This document shows positions 23,346 through 32,113 of a stretch of 64,000 nucleotides of DNA, piece by piece. The notes under the pieces were generated by a model. It was not told the DNA's origin. It ran no database searches and saw nothing but the letters and a program-made list of their open reading frames with translations. The stretch comes from Rhizobium leguminosarum (GTDB lineage Bacteria; Pseudomonadota; Alphaproteobacteria; Rhizobiales; Rhizobiaceae). The stretch covers positions 434,001 to 498,000 of the forward strand of contig NZ_CP016286.1 in assembly GCF_001679785.1 (NCBI RefSeq). The letters are read 5' to 3'. The translations under genes were made by a program, and so were the position numbers. The first letter of the stretch is position 1. Every line of letters begins with the position of its first letter.

Positions 23346-25685
23346 TCAAGGCAACGTATAGGCGATCACATAATCGCCGGGCTTGGTGCCGACCGAGCCG
23401 TGGCCGCCGGCGACCATGACGACATATTGTTTGTTATCATCAGTCGTATAGGTCATCGGCGTCGCCTGGCCGCCGGCCGGAAGCCGCGCTTGCCAGAGCT
23501 CTTGGCCATTCGTCACGTCATAGGCGCGCAGATAGTTGTCGACCGCGGCCCCAAGGAAGGCGACGCCGCCCTTGGTCAGCATCGGCCCGCCGATGCCGGG
23601 CACGCCCACCTTGAAGGGCAGGGGCAATGGCGTCATGTCGTGCACGGTGCCGTTCTTGTGCATATAGGCGATCTTGCCGGTGCGCAGGTCGACGCCCGCG
23701 ACATAACCCCATGGCGGCGCCTGGCAGGGGATCTGCAGCAGTCCGAGGAAGGGACCCATGAAGACGCCGTAGGGCGCGCCGTCATTACGGTTCAGCCCCT
23801 GTTCGCTGCCCTTCTCGTCCTGGCCTCTCGGCGGAATGTCGGCGGCCGGCACCAGCCGCGAGGTGAAGGCGAGATAGGTCGGCATGCCGAACATGATCTG
23901 CCGCTCCGGATCCACCGCCACCGAGCCCCAGTTGAACGTGCCGAAATTGCCGGGATAGACGATCGTCCCTTTCAGCGAAGGCGGCGTATAGCGGCCCTCG
24001 TACTGGTAGCGGTGAAAGTCGATGCGGCAGGCGAGCTGATCGAACAGCGACACGCCCCACGTGTCCTTCTCCTTAAGCGGCTCGGGCGAGAAGGTGAGGT
24101 CTGAGATCGGCTGCGTCGGCGAGGTATGATCGCCGGTGACTGCGCCACCAGGCGCCGGGATTTCCTTGACTGGGATGATCGGCTCGCCGCTGCGCCGGTC
24201 GAGCACATAGATATCACCCTGTTTGGTGGGGCCGACCAGGGCTGGAACCACGGTGCCGTCCTGTTTCGTCAGGTCGATCAGCGCCGGCTGGGCGGGGACG
24301 TCCATGTCCCAGAGATCGTGATGCACCGTCTGGCGCACCCAGCGCAGCTGGCCGGTGGCGATATCGAGCGCGACAATCGAGGAGGAGAATTTCTCGACAT
24401 TCTCGCTGCGATTGATGCCGATCTGGTCGGGCACTTGGTTGCCGATCGGGATGTAGACCATGCCAAGCCCCTCGTCGACGCTGAAGACCGACCAACTGTT
24501 CGGCGAGTTGGTCGTATAGGTCTGGCCCTCGGCGATCGGCGTCGTCACGTCGGGATTGCCGGAATCCCAGTTCCAGACCAGCGCGCCGGTATTGATGTCG
24601 AAGGCGCGGATGACGCCGGATTGTTCCTCGGTCGAATAATTGTCGTTCACCGCCCCGCCGACGATGATCTTGCCCGCCACCGCGACCGGTGGCGAGGTGG
24701 AATAATAATAGCCGGCCGGATTGAAGCGCATGCCGGTTTCCAGATGCAGCACGCCCTGGTTGGCAAAGCTGGTGCAGACCTTCCCGTCCGCCGCATCGAG
24801 CGCGATCAGCCGGGCGTCGGAGGTCGGCAGGTAGAAACGCTCGGCGCAGGGCTGGCCGGCGGCAACGGCAGGATCGGCATAATAGGTGACGCCGCGGCAG
24901 GTCTGATGCTGACGGTCGGGGTTCATGCCGGAGTTGGAGTCGTATTTCCATTTCTCCTTGCCGGTCTTGGCGTCGAGCGCGATCGCCCAGTTATGCGGCG
25001 TGCAAAGATAAAGCGTGTCCTTCACCTTGAGCGGCGTCACCTGATAGGTCGTCTCGCTGATATCCTCCGGCCGCTTGACGTCGCCGGTCTGATATCGCCA
25101 GGCTTCCTTCAGCGTCGAGACGTTTTCGGCGGTGATCTGGTCGAGTGGCGAGTAGCGCTGGCCGAATGGCGTGCGGCCGTATTGATGCCATTCGCCATCC
25201 GGCACGCCGCCGCCGAAGGCGGGCTGGGCGGCGACCGTATCCTTCGGCAGCTCGCCGGCAAGATCATGCGGGTCTGTCGTCATCGAATAAAGGGCGACCA
25301 GGACGGCGAGAATGACGGGCACGGCAAGCGGCCAGGGGTTGGCGGCGTAGGTGATGCCGGTCGGGCTGCGCAGGCCGAGCGGCCGGCGAATCCATGGTGT
25401 CAGCAGCCAGAGCCCGAGCAGGATGATCATGCCGCCGCGCGGGCCGAGCTGCCACCAGTCGAAGCCGACCTCCCAAATCGCCCAGGCAAGTGCTGCAACG
25501 ACGAGAACCGCATAGACCCAGAGCGCCACCGCCTTGCGCATCAACAGCAGCCCGGCGGTGATCAGGAACATCAGCCCGGCGAATAGATAAAAGACGCTGC
25601 CGCCGAGGGTGACGAGCCAGAGGCCGCCGCCGCCGAGTGTGAGTCCGATGATGATGAAGAAGATGGAGGTGACGATGATCGCCAT
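23346..25685 (-). CDS. gcd: PQQ-dependent membrane glucose dehydrogenase
   Basis: A 779-residue enzyme that oxidises glucose (and other aldoses) to gluconate in the periplasm and feeds electrons to ubiquinone. Five hydrophobic segments occupy about the first 140 residues (IIVTSIFFIIIGLTLGGGGL onward), as in E. coli Gcd. The rest is the eight-bladed PQQ propeller, seen in SPLDQITAENVSTLKEAW, WKYDSNSGMNPDRQHQTCRG, and GGPMLTKGGVAFLGAAVDNY followed by LRAYD. The C-terminus ends YVVMVAGGHGSVGTKPGDYV, a Gcd signature. No PQQ biosynthesis genes are in the window. Start ATG at 25685 follows GGGAGAC. Confidence 0.92.
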   Translation of the reverse strand: MAIIVTSIFFIIIGLTLGGGGLWLVTLGGSVFYLFAGLMFLITAGLLLMRKAVALWVYAVLVVAALAWAIWEVGFDWWQLGPRGGMIILLGLWLLTPWIRRPLGLRSPTGITYAANPWPLAVPVILAVLVALYSMTTDPHDLAGELPKDTVAAQPAFGGGVPDGEWHQYGRTPFGQRYSPLDQITAENVSTLKEAWRYQTGDVKRPEDISETTYQVTPLKVKDTLYLCTPHNWAIALDAKTGKEKWKYDSNSGMNPDRQHQTCRGVTYYADPAVAAGQPCAERFYLPTSDARLIALDAADGKVCTSFANQGVLHLETGMRFNPAGYYYSTSPPVAVAGKIIVGGAVNDNYSTEEQSGVIRAFDINTGALVWNWDSGNPDVTTPIAEGQTYTTNSPNSWSVFSVDEGLGMVYIPIGNQVPDQIGINRSENVEKFSSSIVALDIATGQLRWVRQTVHHDLWDMDVPAQPALIDLTKQDGTVVPALVGPTKQGDIYVLDRRSGEPIIPVKEIPAPGGAVTGDHTSPTQPISDLTFSPEPLKEKDTWGVSLFDQLACRIDFHRYQYEGRYTPPSLKGTIVYPGNFGTFNWGSVAVDPERQIMFGMPTYLAFTSRLVPAADIPPRGQDEKGSEQGLNRNDGAPYGVFMGPFLGLLQIPCQAPPWGYVAGVDLRTGKIAYMHKNGTVHDMTPLPLPFKVGVPGIGGPMLTKGGVAFLGAAVDNYLRAYDVTNGQELWQARLPAGGQATPMTYTTDDNKQYVVMVAGGHGSVGTKPGDYVIAYTLP

Positions 25686-25882
25686 AAGGCAGTCTCCCGC
25701 TGAGGTTAGCCGGGCTGAGGGATCGGCGGAAAAGTCCCGCCGATCAACCAGATAGCGCGAAGGAGATGCCTTTCAACGGCCACAATTGCCGCAGGGTGCG
25801 GATGCGTCGAACGGGGCGCTGGGCCGAATGGAAGGGGATCGCTGTGGCGCAGCTGCCACACCGAAAACGATCGAAGCGCCTG

Positions 25883-27385
25883 TCACGTTCCGCAGAAGGT
25901 CGCAAGCACCCGTTCGCTCGGCTTCGGCTGTTCCCTATAGGCGGCAAAGCCCGGCTGGTCCTCATAGGGTTTCGAAAGCACGCTCAGCAGCGCCTCGAAC
26001 AGCGAAAAATCGCCGTTCTCGACGGCAGCCTCGATCGCCTGTTCGACCCGGTGATTGCGCGGAATGAAGGCCGGATTGACGCGGCGCATATCAACAGCAC
26101 GCTCACTGGCCGTCTGTGGATCGCGTGACAGCCGCTCGCGCCACTGCGCAAGCCAGGTGCCGCAGGCATCCGGCTCGCGGAAACTCGCCGCAAATTCAGG
26201 CTCTGCGGCGTCATCGCCGGCAAGATCCGACAGCCGCCGGAAGGTCAGGGTGAAATCGGCGCCCTGCGCCTGCATCAGCGACAGCAGCGCCTGCACCAGG
26301 TCGAGATCGCCGTCCTCTTCGCCGGCAAGGCCGATCTTATCCCGCATGCCGGCCAGCCAATGCGCCTGGAACCGTTCGCCGTAGCTCTTTATCACGACAT
26401 TCGCCTTGTCGACCGCGCTGTCAGGCTCGGCGTCGATCAGCGGCAGCAGTGTTTCGCCGAGCCTTGCGAGGTTCCATTGGCCGATGCCGGGCTGGTTGGC
26501 ATAGGCGTAACGCCCATGCTGGTCGATCGACGAAAAGACGGTCGCCGGATCATAGGCATCCATGAAGGCGCAGGGGCCGAAATCGATCGTCTCGCCGGAG
26601 ACGGTCATATTATCCGTGTTCATCACGCCATGGATGAAGCCGACATGCAGCCAGCGGGCAATCAGCGCCGCCTGGCGGTCTGAGACCGCTTCGAACAGCG
26701 CGAGATAGGGGTTCTCGGCCTCTTTCAGCGCGGGATAATGCCGGTCGATCACATAATCGGCCAGAGCCCGCACGCCGTCGGTGTCGCCCTTGGCCGCGAA
26801 GTACTGGAAGGTGCCGACGCGGATATGGCTGGCCGCGACGCGGGTGAAGACCGCGCCAGGCAGCACCTCTTCGCGATAGACCGGCTCGCCTGTCGTCACC
26901 GCCGCCAGCGCCCGTGTGGCCGGAATGCCGAGCGCAAACATCGCCTCGCTGATGATATATTCCCGCAAAACCGGCCCGACTGCCGCCCGCCCGTCGCCGC
27001 GGCGCGAAAACGGTGTCGGCCCTGCGCCCTTCAGCTGGATATCATAGCGCTTGCCGCTGCGGTCGACGACCTCGCCGAGCAGGATCGCCCGTCCATCGCC
27101 GAGCTGCGGCGAGAAGCCGCCGAACTGATGCCCGGCATAGGCCATCGCCAGCGGTTCGGCCCCTTCGGGAACGAGATTGCCGGAGAAGATCGCCGCGCCA
27201 TCGCGGCGCAAGGCCTCGACGTCGAGCCCGAGTTCGGCAGCGAGCGGCTCGTTGAGCTTGATCAGCCAGGGCTCCGCCACCGCGGTCGGCGCTTGCGCCG
27301 CAAAGAAGCGTGGGGGCAAACCGACATAGCTGTTGTCGAACGGAAAGGCCGCACCGGGCCGGTTTTTCTGCAGGGCGGAGGTCAT
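25883..27385 (-). CDS. selO: SelO family protein AMPylator (YdiU)
   Basis: A 500-residue pseudokinase of the SelO/UPF0061 family, which transfers AMP from ATP to protein hydroxyls and has been linked to redox stress. Seen: SGKRYDIQLKGAGPTPFSRR followed by GDGRAA (nucleotide-binding lysine and arginine), HGVMNTDNMTVSGETIDFGP with Asn and Asp metal ligands, and QPGIGQWNLARLGETLLPLI. The C-terminus ends in TFCGT, retaining the conserved Cys used for redox control in the family; it is Cys rather than selenocysteine. Cytoplasmic. Start ATG at 27385. Confidence 0.92.
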   Translation of the reverse strand: MTSALQKNRPGAAFPFDNSYVGLPPRFFAAQAPTAVAEPWLIKLNEPLAAELGLDVEALRRDGAAIFSGNLVPEGAEPLAMAYAGHQFGGFSPQLGDGRAILLGEVVDRSGKRYDIQLKGAGPTPFSRRGDGRAAVGPVLREYIISEAMFALGIPATRALAAVTTGEPVYREEVLPGAVFTRVAASHIRVGTFQYFAAKGDTDGVRALADYVIDRHYPALKEAENPYLALFEAVSDRQAALIARWLHVGFIHGVMNTDNMTVSGETIDFGPCAFMDAYDPATVFSSIDQHGRYAYANQPGIGQWNLARLGETLLPLIDAEPDSAVDKANVVIKSYGERFQAHWLAGMRDKIGLAGEEDGDLDLVQALLSLMQAQGADFTLTFRRLSDLAGDDAAEPEFAASFREPDACGTWLAQWRERLSRDPQTASERAVDMRRVNPAFIPRNHRVEQAIEAAVENGDFSLFEALLSVLSKPYEDQPGFAAYREQPKPSERVLATFCGT

Positions 27386-27633
27386 GGTTCATAGGTAGGG
27401 CCGGGATGCCTGCCGCACAAGCCGGGGTATGAAGACCTTCACGAAGAACAGACCATGCAAGGAATCGTGATCTGCCTTTACCTCTCGTCAAAGCAGCTTT
27501 GCCATAAACGACATAGCGCCGCGATGATCGCGGGCGTATAGCAAATCGTCTCCCCTTGGCTTTGCGCCATGTCATCCCCCGCGGCCTTGCTGCCTTGTGT
27601 GCTCCGCCGCGCCACCGCGAGTGATCCCGGACG

Positions 27634-29085
27634 ATGTCGGATCAGATTTACCAGGCGCCGATGGTTCGGCGCGCCGTGCCCAATTTCCGGGTGATCGCAA
27701 TGATTGTCGCGAGTGCGATGCTGATGGAAAACATCGATGCGACCGTGCTTGCGACCGCGCTGCCCACCATGGCACGCGATTTCGGCGTCGGCGCTCCGGC
27801 CATGTCGATCGCCCTGACCTCCTATCTCCTCAGCCTTGCGATTTTCATTCCCGCAAGCGGCCGGATGGCCGACAGTTTCGGCTCCCGCACCGTTTTCCGC
27901 TCGGCCATCGCTGTCTTCGTCGTCGGCTCCATCCTCTGCGCCCTGGCGCCGACGCTGTCCTTCCTGGTGCTGGCGCGCCTGCTGCAAGGCATCGGCGGCG
28001 CGATGATGATGCCGGTCGGGCGCCTGGTGCTGATGCGCAGCGTCGACCGCAAGGATATGGTCAGCGCCATGTCCTGGCTGCTCGTGCCGGCGCTGATCGG
28101 CCCGATCGTCGGCCCGCCGCTCGGCGGCTTCATCGTCACCTATCTCGACTGGCGCTGGATCTTTTATATCAACGTGCCGATCGGCATCATCGGCATGATC
28201 TTCGTCTCGATCTACATCGACGAGGTGAAGGGCAAGGCAAGCAGTCCGTTCGATACGATCGGCTTCATCCTCTCGGGCATCTCGCTCGGCTCGCTGCTCT
28301 TCGGCTTCGAAATGTCGAACCATGAGGGCGAGGGCGCGTTTTCGATCTTCCTGATCGCCATCGGCCTGCTTTTCGGCATCGGCTATCTCAGACATGCCCG
28401 CAAGCACCCGTCACCGATCATGGATTTCTCGCTGATGAAGGTGCCGAGCTTCGGCACGTCTGTTATCGCCGGATCGCTGACCCGCATCACGCAAGGGGCG
28501 CAGCCCTTCCTGCTTCCGCTGCTCTTCCAGATCGGCTTCGGCCTTTCTGCGGCGGCGGCCGGCCAGATCATCATCGCGACCGCGCTTGGCGCTCTCGCCA
28601 TGAAGCCGATGGCGAAGTTTGTCTTCCGCCGGCTGGGCTTCCGCAGGAGCCTCATCCTCAACGGCATCCTCGGTACGATCGGCTATGGCCTCTGTGCCGC
28701 CTTCCGGCCGGACTGGCCGATGCCGCTGGTCTTTATCGTCCTGGTGCTCAGCGCCTTCTTCCTGTCGTTCCAGTTCACCGCCTATAACACCATCGCCTAT
28801 GACGAGATCAGCAAGGAGCGGATGAGCTCAGCCACCAGCTTCTACACCACCTTCCAGCAGCTCATGCTGTCGCTCGGCATCTGCATCGGCGCCTTGGCGC
28901 TGCACGGCTCCATGGCCATGTCAGGAGCCGAAACGCCGGCCCTCGGCGATTTCTCGGCGGCCTTCGTCGTCGTCACCATCATCTCGATCACCGCCACCTT
29001 CTGGAACCTGCGCTTCTCGCCGACCGCCGGCGAGGAGATCACCGGCTACAAGGCCAAACAGAGGAAAGGCGCCGCCGAAGGCTGA
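27634..29085 (+). CDS. MFS exporter, DHA2-like (14 TM)
   Basis: A 483-residue inner-membrane drug exporter. The first helix includes MENIDATVLATALPTMARDF, the conserved D-x-T motif of 14-TM exporters. Motif A is SGRMADSFGSRTVF in loop 2-3, and motif C is PALIGPIVGPPLGGFIVTYL followed by DWRWIFYINVPIG. These are typical of EmrB/QacA-type proton antiporters. No EmrA-like partner is adjacent, so it works alone or with a distant adaptor. Start ATG at 27634 (MSDQIYQAP). A RIME-like repeat follows the stop codon. Confidence 0.88.
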   Translation: MSDQIYQAPMVRRAVPNFRVIAMIVASAMLMENIDATVLATALPTMARDFGVGAPAMSIALTSYLLSLAIFIPASGRMADSFGSRTVFRSAIAVFVVGSILCALAPTLSFLVLARLLQGIGGAMMMPVGRLVLMRSVDRKDMVSAMSWLLVPALIGPIVGPPLGGFIVTYLDWRWIFYINVPIGIIGMIFVSIYIDEVKGKASSPFDTIGFILSGISLGSLLFGFEMSNHEGEGAFSIFLIAIGLLFGIGYLRHARKHPSPIMDFSLMKVPSFGTSVIAGSLTRITQGAQPFLLPLLFQIGFGLSAAAAGQIIIATALGALAMKPMAKFVFRRLGFRRSLILNGILGTIGYGLCAAFRPDWPMPLVFIVLVLSAFFLSFQFTAYNTIAYDEISKERMSSATSFYTTFQQLMLSLGICIGALALHGSMAMSGAETPALGDFSAAFVVVTIISITATFWNLRFSPTAGEEITGYKAKQRKGAAEG

Positions 29086-29107
29086 CGTCGGCTTTGTGCC
29101 GCGGTCG

Positions 29108-29279
29108 CCCCCCTCTGCCCTGCCGGGCATCTCCCCCACAGGTGGGGAGATCGCAAGTGGCTTGAACTTCCTGTCCATCTACCGTTTCGCCGTGCTGGAC
29201 GCTCATTGTTTGAGGAAACTGATGCGCCCAGCCAATCTCCCCACCTGTGGGGGAGATGCCCGGCAGGGCAGAGGGGGGC
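29108..29279. repeat. RIME-like mosaic repeat, copy B
   Basis: Inverted arms 29108-29151 and 29234-29279 of the CTCTGCCCTGCCGGGCATCT type, enclosing about 82 bases. The core (TCTACCGTTTCGCCGTGCTG, CATTGTTTGAGG) closely matches that of copy C at 35229, indicating one element type. It separates the MFS gene from the convergent small gene at 29346. Confidence 0.75.
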
Positions 29280-29345
29280 ACACACGGCACACCCTAGCTA
29301 GCCGGCCGGGTACGAGACGAAAGGGGCCGCCCGCCGTTCCCTTCG

Positions 29346-29579
29346 TCAGAAGCCGACCGGCTCCCGCAGCCGCCTGCGTCGCAGTGGTCGGCCCTCGCGC
29401 CGCTCCGCCTCGAGCCTGTAGGTCATCGGGCCGTCGAAGCCCCCCAAGACTGCAAGATCACTATCCCGCAGCGCTACCTCCACGGCCGCCTCGGGCGCGG
29501 CGCGCCTCTGCCGTCCCGTGATCGCAAGCCATAGATCGTGCCAGCCGCGCCGGCGCGGCAGTGCGCCCATTACCGTCAT
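29346..29579 (-). CDS. Small basic protein of unknown function, coupled to mmuM-like gene
   Basis: A 77-residue protein that I do not recognise. It starts at ATG 29579 with a strong GGGAGG site about eight bases upstream, and 24 bases after the stop of the homocysteine methyltransferase gene on the same strand, so it is probably translated from the same message. It is Arg-rich (LPRRRGWHDLWLAITGRQRR near the N-terminus, REGRPLRRRRLREPVGF at the end), with a middle segment AVEVALRDSDLAVLGGFDG. No signal peptide or membrane segment. Its role may relate to methionine metabolism by position alone. Confidence 0.55.
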   Translation of the reverse strand: MTVMGALPRRRGWHDLWLAITGRQRRAAPEAAVEVALRDSDLAVLGGFDGPMTYRLEAERREGRPLRRRRLREPVGF

Positions 29580-29603
29580 TGTCTTTTCCTCCCTCTCAGG
29601 TCG

Positions 29604-30551
29604 TCACGCCGCCTGCGGCAGGCATGCCTCGCAGATCGCCGCGACATGGCGGTGGTCGGTGCCGCAGCAGCCGCCGAGCACGCTGAGCGCGGGCATGCGG
29701 TCGATGAGCTTGCGGTAGCGGCGGCCGAGATCTTCGGGATCGCCCGCATCCAGCGTTTCGCTATTGTCGAGCTGCTCATGGCTCATGGTCGAGGCATTGG
29801 CGCGGATGCCGGATATACGTTTCACCCAGGCGCTTCCGTGATGGAGTGCCGTTTCGAAATGCGTCGGGTGGGCGCAATTGATCATGTAATAGGCCGGCGC
29901 CCCGCCGGTCATCGCATCGGTCGTCTCGATGGCCTCCTGAAGGCTGCGGCCCGTCACCAACCGGCCATCCGTCTCCAGCGTGAAGGAGATGGCCGAGGGC
30001 ATGCCGAGCGACTGTGCCGCCCGCGCCACGCCGATCGCCTCGTCGATGTTGGTCAGCGTGAAGGCGCTCACCATGTCGGCTTCCGTGCCGGCGAAAGCCC
30101 CGATCTGGAAAGCGTGGTAGTCTTCCGCTTCGGCGGCATCCATGATGCCCGCCTTGTAGCCGTCGCCGCGCGGGCCGATCGCCCCGCTGATGACGATCGG
30201 CTGCTCCGGCCGCTCGTAGGCGCTGCGCAAGCCGACGAGCAGGTCGACGGCTTCCTCGTTGACTGCTTTCAGGGCTTCGGTGGTATAGCCGAGCTTCTGC
30301 CCCCAGTCCGGATTGGCCCGCCATGTGGCGGTATCGAGCACGAAGCCCGTGCCGTGCCGCCGGGCGACATCGAGATAACGGCGATAGTAATTCCGCATCC
30401 GCTGCCGCCCGTCTTCGGAAGCCAGCAATATGAAGGCAGCGAAATGCGGAAGTTCTATCCCTTCCTGGAAGATCATCGTCGTTTCCATGCCGCCATCGGT
30501 AATGAATGTGCCGCCTTTGAGCTGCGGCAACCCGTTTCTGTACTTTGCCAT
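29604..30551 (-). CDS. mmuM: Homocysteine S-methyltransferase family protein
   Basis: A 315-residue zinc-dependent methyltransferase. Start ATG at 30551 (MAKYRNGLPQ) follows GGGAGAGG; the longer open frame runs into IS630 copy 2 and is artefactual. Seen: FITDGGMETTMIFQEGIELP near the N-terminus, ISGAIGPRGDGY in the middle, the first zinc Cys in YYMINCAHPTHF (about residue 216), and the GGCCGTDHRHV zinc pair near the C-terminus. Family members make methionine from homocysteine with S-methylmethionine or betaine as donor. Its natural upstream region is cut 80 bases away by the IS cluster. The symbol is tentative. Confidence 0.85.
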   Translation of the reverse strand: MAKYRNGLPQLKGGTFITDGGMETTMIFQEGIELPHFAAFILLASEDGRQRMRNYYRRYLDVARRHGTGFVLDTATWRANPDWGQKLGYTTEALKAVNEEAVDLLVGLRSAYERPEQPIVISGAIGPRGDGYKAGIMDAAEAEDYHAFQIGAFAGTEADMVSAFTLTNIDEAIGVARAAQSLGMPSAISFTLETDGRLVTGRSLQEAIETTDAMTGGAPAYYMINCAHPTHFETALHHGSAWVKRISGIRANASTMSHEQLDNSETLDAGDPEDLGRRYRKLIDRMPALSVLGGCCGTDHRHVAAICEACLPQAA

Positions 30552-30663
30552 TGTTGAAGCCTCTCCCTCGTGACACCCGATTGGCTGCCGTCGATGAATG
30601 ATGTTCTGGCGCTTAATTGGCTGCCAAACTAGTACCACGCCACAGAGATTATGACGGTTTGTC

Positions 30664-30948
30664 TTATCGTAGAATTGGCAGGGCTTCTGGTGGGATGAGA
30701 AGTTGGATGCTGCGTGCGGCGCCTGGCACGCGAGATATAAAACCCGCCTTCTCGAGGGTCAGCACCATCTGGTGAACAGACGGAGCCGTAACGCCGAAGT
30801 GGCGACGCATGTCGGCTTCGGCCGGAGGCTGTTTGAAGATGCGGCTGTAGGCGTAGATGAAGGCCAGGTACTGGCCTTGGATCTGCGTAAGGCCCCGTCT
30901 TGCCGTTGCGGCTTGCGGGTCAAGTGAGGGACTCATTTTGGGATTCAT
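30664..30948 (-). CDS. LexA-like winged-helix passenger protein in IS630 (copy 2)
   Basis: A 94-residue protein identical in translation to the one at 14550-14834, starting at ATG 30948. The winged-helix core PAEADMRRHFGVTAPSVHQM is intact. In this copy the regulator is complete whereas the transposase is frameshifted. It could therefore still act on the promoter of either copy in trans. Confidence 0.78.
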   Translation of the reverse strand: MNPKMSPSLDPQAATARRGLTQIQGQYLAFIYAYSRIFKQPPAEADMRRHFGVTAPSVHQMVLTLEKAGFISRVPGAARSIQLLIPPEALPILR

Positions 30949-30976
30949 CTGCGTCTCCACGCTGAAGGAGGTGTCG

Positions 30977-32091
30977 ATGAATATAAAGTTTCACATAGAG
31001 CTTAGCCAATCGGAACGTGACCAACTGGCCGCTTTGTTGAGCGGGGGTGCCACAGGTCGCGCAAGATCAAGCGCGCCCAGATCCTGGTCGCAGCGAACGA
31101 AGGCTTCAGCGACGAGGTGATCGCGGCAACCTTGAACGTCAGCGGATCGACGATTTACCGGACCAAACGCCGGTTTGTGGAAGCCAATCTGGAAGGGGCG
31201 CTCAGCGAAGAACCGCGCCCGGGTGTTGAGCGCAAGCTATCGAGCAAGGAGGAGGCGCTGTTGGTAGCGACCGCCTGCTCAAAGCCGCCGCCCGGGCGAG
31301 CCCGCTGGACCCTGGAGCTTCTGGCAGATGAGATGGTCCGGCTCACCGATCATGACCAGTTGTCCTCGGAGACCGTGCGTCGCCGGCTGGCTGAGAACCA
31401 TCTCAAGCCTTGGCGCAAAGACATGTGGTGCATCCCAAAGATCGATGGGGAATACGTCGCGCGCATGGAGGATGTTCTCGACCTCTACGCAGAAACGCCT
31501 GATCCACAAAGGCCCGTGGTCTGCTTCGACGAGAGCCCGACCCAACTCATCGGCGAAGTGCGCGAGCCCATTGCGGCCAAGCCTGGCCAGCTTGAACGCT
31601 ACGATTGCGAGTATCGCCGAAACGGCACGGTCAATCTGTTTGTCTTCATGGACGCCCACCGGCCCTGGCGCAGGGTGAAGGTCACCGATCGGCGAACCAA
31701 CCAAGACTTCGCCGAGTGCATGCGCGAACTGGTCGACGTCGATTATCCCGACGCGCCGATCATCCGCGTGGTGATGGACAACCTCTCCACTCATTCCGCC
31801 GGGGCGCTTTACGACGCATTTCCCGCCCCGCAAGCTCGAAGGGTGCTGAAGCGACTGGAGTTCCACCACACGCCCAAGCACGCCAGTTGGCTCAACATGG
31901 TCGAGATCGAGATCGGTGTCCTGCGTAGCCAATGCCTCGACCGTCGTATCGACAACAAAGACACCATAATCGCCGAAGTCGCAGCCTGGGAGCAGCAACG
32001 CAACGCCCACGGCGCAAAGATCCAATGGATGTTCACAACCGAAAATGCCCGCAAAAAGCTCCGTAAAGCTTACCCCGTCAAAGAGTCATAA
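30977..32091 (+). pseudogene. IS630-family transposase, one-base frameshift
   Basis: Starts at ATG 30977 behind AAGGAGG and matches the intact copy until the G run at 31043-31047, where five G replace six. The first frame then ends at 31118-31120; the correct frame resumes and continues to 32091 with all DDE blocks. The protein is thus split after about 23 residues. Unless ribosomes or polymerase slip at the G run, no full transposase is made from this copy, although it could be mobilised by copy 1. Confidence 0.85.
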
Positions 32092-32113
32092 TCTCTGTGG
32101 CGTGGTACTAGGC

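Larger units (their letters stand above)
30632..32108. mobile_element. IS630-family insertion sequence, copy 2 (frameshifted)
   Basis: A 1477-base element in opposite orientation to copy 1, with the same perfect terminal repeats and TA duplications at 30630-30631 and 32109-32110. It differs from copy 1 in length by one base, lost from a G run at 31043-31047. The right TA is also the start of the five-base duplication of the adjacent ISNCY-like element. Confidence 0.92.

Noticed and set aside
29604..30638. Longer version of the mmuM-like protein starting at 30638
   Set aside because: The extra N-terminus reads into the end of IS630 copy 2; ATG 30551 has the proper ribosome-binding site and matches the family start.
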